From positions 1 to 56,396 of the forward strand of contig JAEWBQ010000001.1 of NCBI GenBank assembly GCA_023391075.1: a stretch of DNA of 56,396 nucleotides, written 5' to 3'. How positions within the stretch are numbered: the first letter of the stretch is position 1; every line of letters starts with the position of its first letter. Shown here one piece after another: positions 55,492 through 56,396 of this stretch. A model generated the notes under the pieces. The model was given only the letters and a program-made list of their open reading frames with translations, was not told where the DNA came from and searched no databases. Made by a program: the position numbers and the translations under genes. The stretch comes from Candidatus Parcubacteria bacterium (GTDB lineage: Bacteria > Patescibacteriota > Saccharimonadia > Saccharimonadales > Saccharimonadaceae).

Positions 55492-56396
55492 ATGATTGAT
55501 CTCGAGATACCGCTCGGCAAGCGTACGCGCAAGTATCGGTTCTTTGAAATGCTGCCGGCATTTTTGAGTTATGGCATGCTGCTGCTCTTGGTGGTGCTGT
55601 CATTGATCAGTCCTTTTGCTGCCGCGATTTATTTGCTGCTCGTCATCATTACCGTCCTCGTCAAGGCATTCGGTATTGCCGTACATACCGTTCAGGGGCG
55701 CAGCCGGATCGACCGCGCCCAGCGCGTCGACTGGAGGCACAGGCTGGCACAACTCGAGGACCCGAAAGCGAGCTACGAAACAGTCAGGCTTGAGCATGGT
55801 ACGAGTTTTGGCTTTGCGATTCATAAGGAAAACCTACGCCTGATGGCGGCCGCCGATGACGCGACGCTGTTTCCGCGCCCGTCGTCGCTCTATAACGCCG
55901 TCATTATCGCCGCCTACAATGAGTCATATGAAGTCCTTCAGCCAACCATCCAATCAGTTGCCGATACGACGTATGACAACCAGCATTTGATTATCGTGTT
56001 GGCGTACGAGGCGCGCGGTGGCCGTGACATCGAGGCGACCGCCCGCCGACTTCAGGAGGAATTCAAGGGTACGTTTAAAGCCTTTTATATCGTCAAACAC
56101 CCGCGCGATCTGCCAAACGAAGTCGTCGGCAAGGGTGGCAACATCACCTACGCCGGTAAATTCCTGCAACGTCAGCTCGAGGCGGACGGCATCGCCTATA
56201 AAGACGTTATCGTGACGACGCTCGACAGCGACAACCGTCCGCACGCGACTTACTTTGACTACGTGACCTACGAATATGTCGTTCATGAGGACCGCAAGCA
56301 CTTGTCGTACCAGCCAGTCGCGTTGTTTTTTAATAATATTTGGGTCGTGCCAGCCCCAAAGCGCGGAGTGGGGTCAGGGAACTCGTTTTTGAACAA
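55492..56396 (+). CDS. Membrane-bound family-2 glycosyltransferase, cut by window edge
   Basis: The open frame runs 301 codons to the right edge. Two transmembrane helices at the N-terminus (about 23-63), then a GT-A domain: NAVIIAAYNES (nucleotide-binding start), then VIVTTLDSDNRPHATYF with the Asp-x-Asp metal motif. Such enzymes transfer sugars from nucleotide donors at the inner face of the membrane to make polysaccharide or glycolipid. The acceptor-site region is beyond the edge. The start is one base after the stop of the upstream small membrane protein, a possible partner. Confidence 0.85.
   Translation, partial: MIDLEIPLGKRTRKYRFFEMLPAFLSYGMLLLLVVLSLISPFAAAIYLLLVIITVLVKAFGIAVHTVQGRSRIDRAQRVDWRHRLAQLEDPKASYETVRLEHGTSFGFAIHKENLRLMAAADDATLFPRPSSLYNAVIIAAYNESYEVLQPTIQSVADTTYDNQHLIIVLAYEARGGRDIEATARRLQEEFKGTFKAFYIVKHPRDLPNEVVGKGGNITYAGKFLQRQLEADGIAYKDVIVTTLDSDNRPHATYFDYVTYEYVVHEDRKHLSYQPVALFFNNIWVVPAPKRGVGSGNSFLN

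Noticed and set aside
1..56396. CRISPR arrays, insertion sequences, prophage genes or a replication origin
   Set aside because: No spaced direct repeats, transposase, capsid or integrase cluster, DnaA-box cluster or dnaA/dnaN genes were seen.
1..56396. Alternative genetic code with TGA as Gly (as in Gracilibacteria)
   Set aside because: TGA is used as the stop of several genes (for example pilM, pilO, the Nudix gene) at the expected family ends, and no in-frame TGA interrupts a conserved gene.

Overview
The window looks like chromosomal DNA of a small monoderm Patescibacteria (CPR) cell, most likely Candidatus Saccharibacteria (TM7). The reasons are a complete PilM-N-O-B-T-C-D type IV pilus set with no secretin PilQ, an LPXTG-type surface protein plus a sortase-like enzyme, many short or stripped-down versions of housekeeping enzymes, standard use of TGA as stop, very short intergenic gaps, and several secreted proteins without recognisable relatives. 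There is no rRNA gene here, so the phylum call rests on gene content and is an inference. No CRISPR array, insertion sequence, prophage or replication origin was seen.

Layout. 1-1125: a prepilin cut by the left edge and a P-loop kinase, both on the minus strand. 1176-8244: polA, an LPHTG surface protein, a membrane-anchored protein, a HAD hydrolase, mutM, holA. 8308-12433: rpsT, a degenerate DHH protein with a long Pro-rich tail, a PIG-L deacetylase, truB, rpsO. 12481-16129: an ABC exporter, a prepilin, a Nudix hydrolase, an RdgB/HAM1 pyrophosphatase. 16262-25935: pnp, RNase J and ftsK, interrupted by orphan small genes (18482-19521 and 23153-23501, minus strand), a small membrane protein and a family-4 uracil-DNA glycosylase. 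25967-28052: four tandem prepilin genes. 28149-31842: an orphan gene, rpsF-ssb-rpsR, efp, tlyA and a sortase-like protein. 31904-33724: ychF and an SRAP (YedK) gene on the minus strand. 33940-38307: three surface or secreted protein genes. 38372-50005: the type IV pilus operon, from PilM to a PilX-like minor pilin. 50002-56396: a Xer recombinase, ndk, a bPH2 membrane protein, a parvulin-like chaperone, a Mn-type superoxide dismutase, an orphan gene, four tRNAs (Arg-CCT, Asp-GTC, Thr-CGT, Gly-CCC), a small membrane protein and the start of a family-2 glycosyltransferase.

The cell surface dominates: eleven prepilin-like proteins, their assembly and retraction motors, a prepilin peptidase, a possible sortase with its substrate and several large exported proteins. 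This would suit an episymbiont that attaches to a host cell. The rest is information processing: replication, repair, RNA decay, translation and nucleotide-pool cleaning.

The strongest genome-wide signal is promoter architecture. At about nineteen genes a -10 box ends 6-8 nt before the start codon, so the mRNA should start at or within 1-2 nt of it and be leaderless. A second set has good Shine-Dalgarno sequences and longer leaders. In the surface-protein and orphan genes of that second set a perfect dyad sits at the predicted RNA 5' end. One orphan mRNA (18482-18934) has a 17-nt 5' element exactly complementary to the loop of its own 3' terminator.
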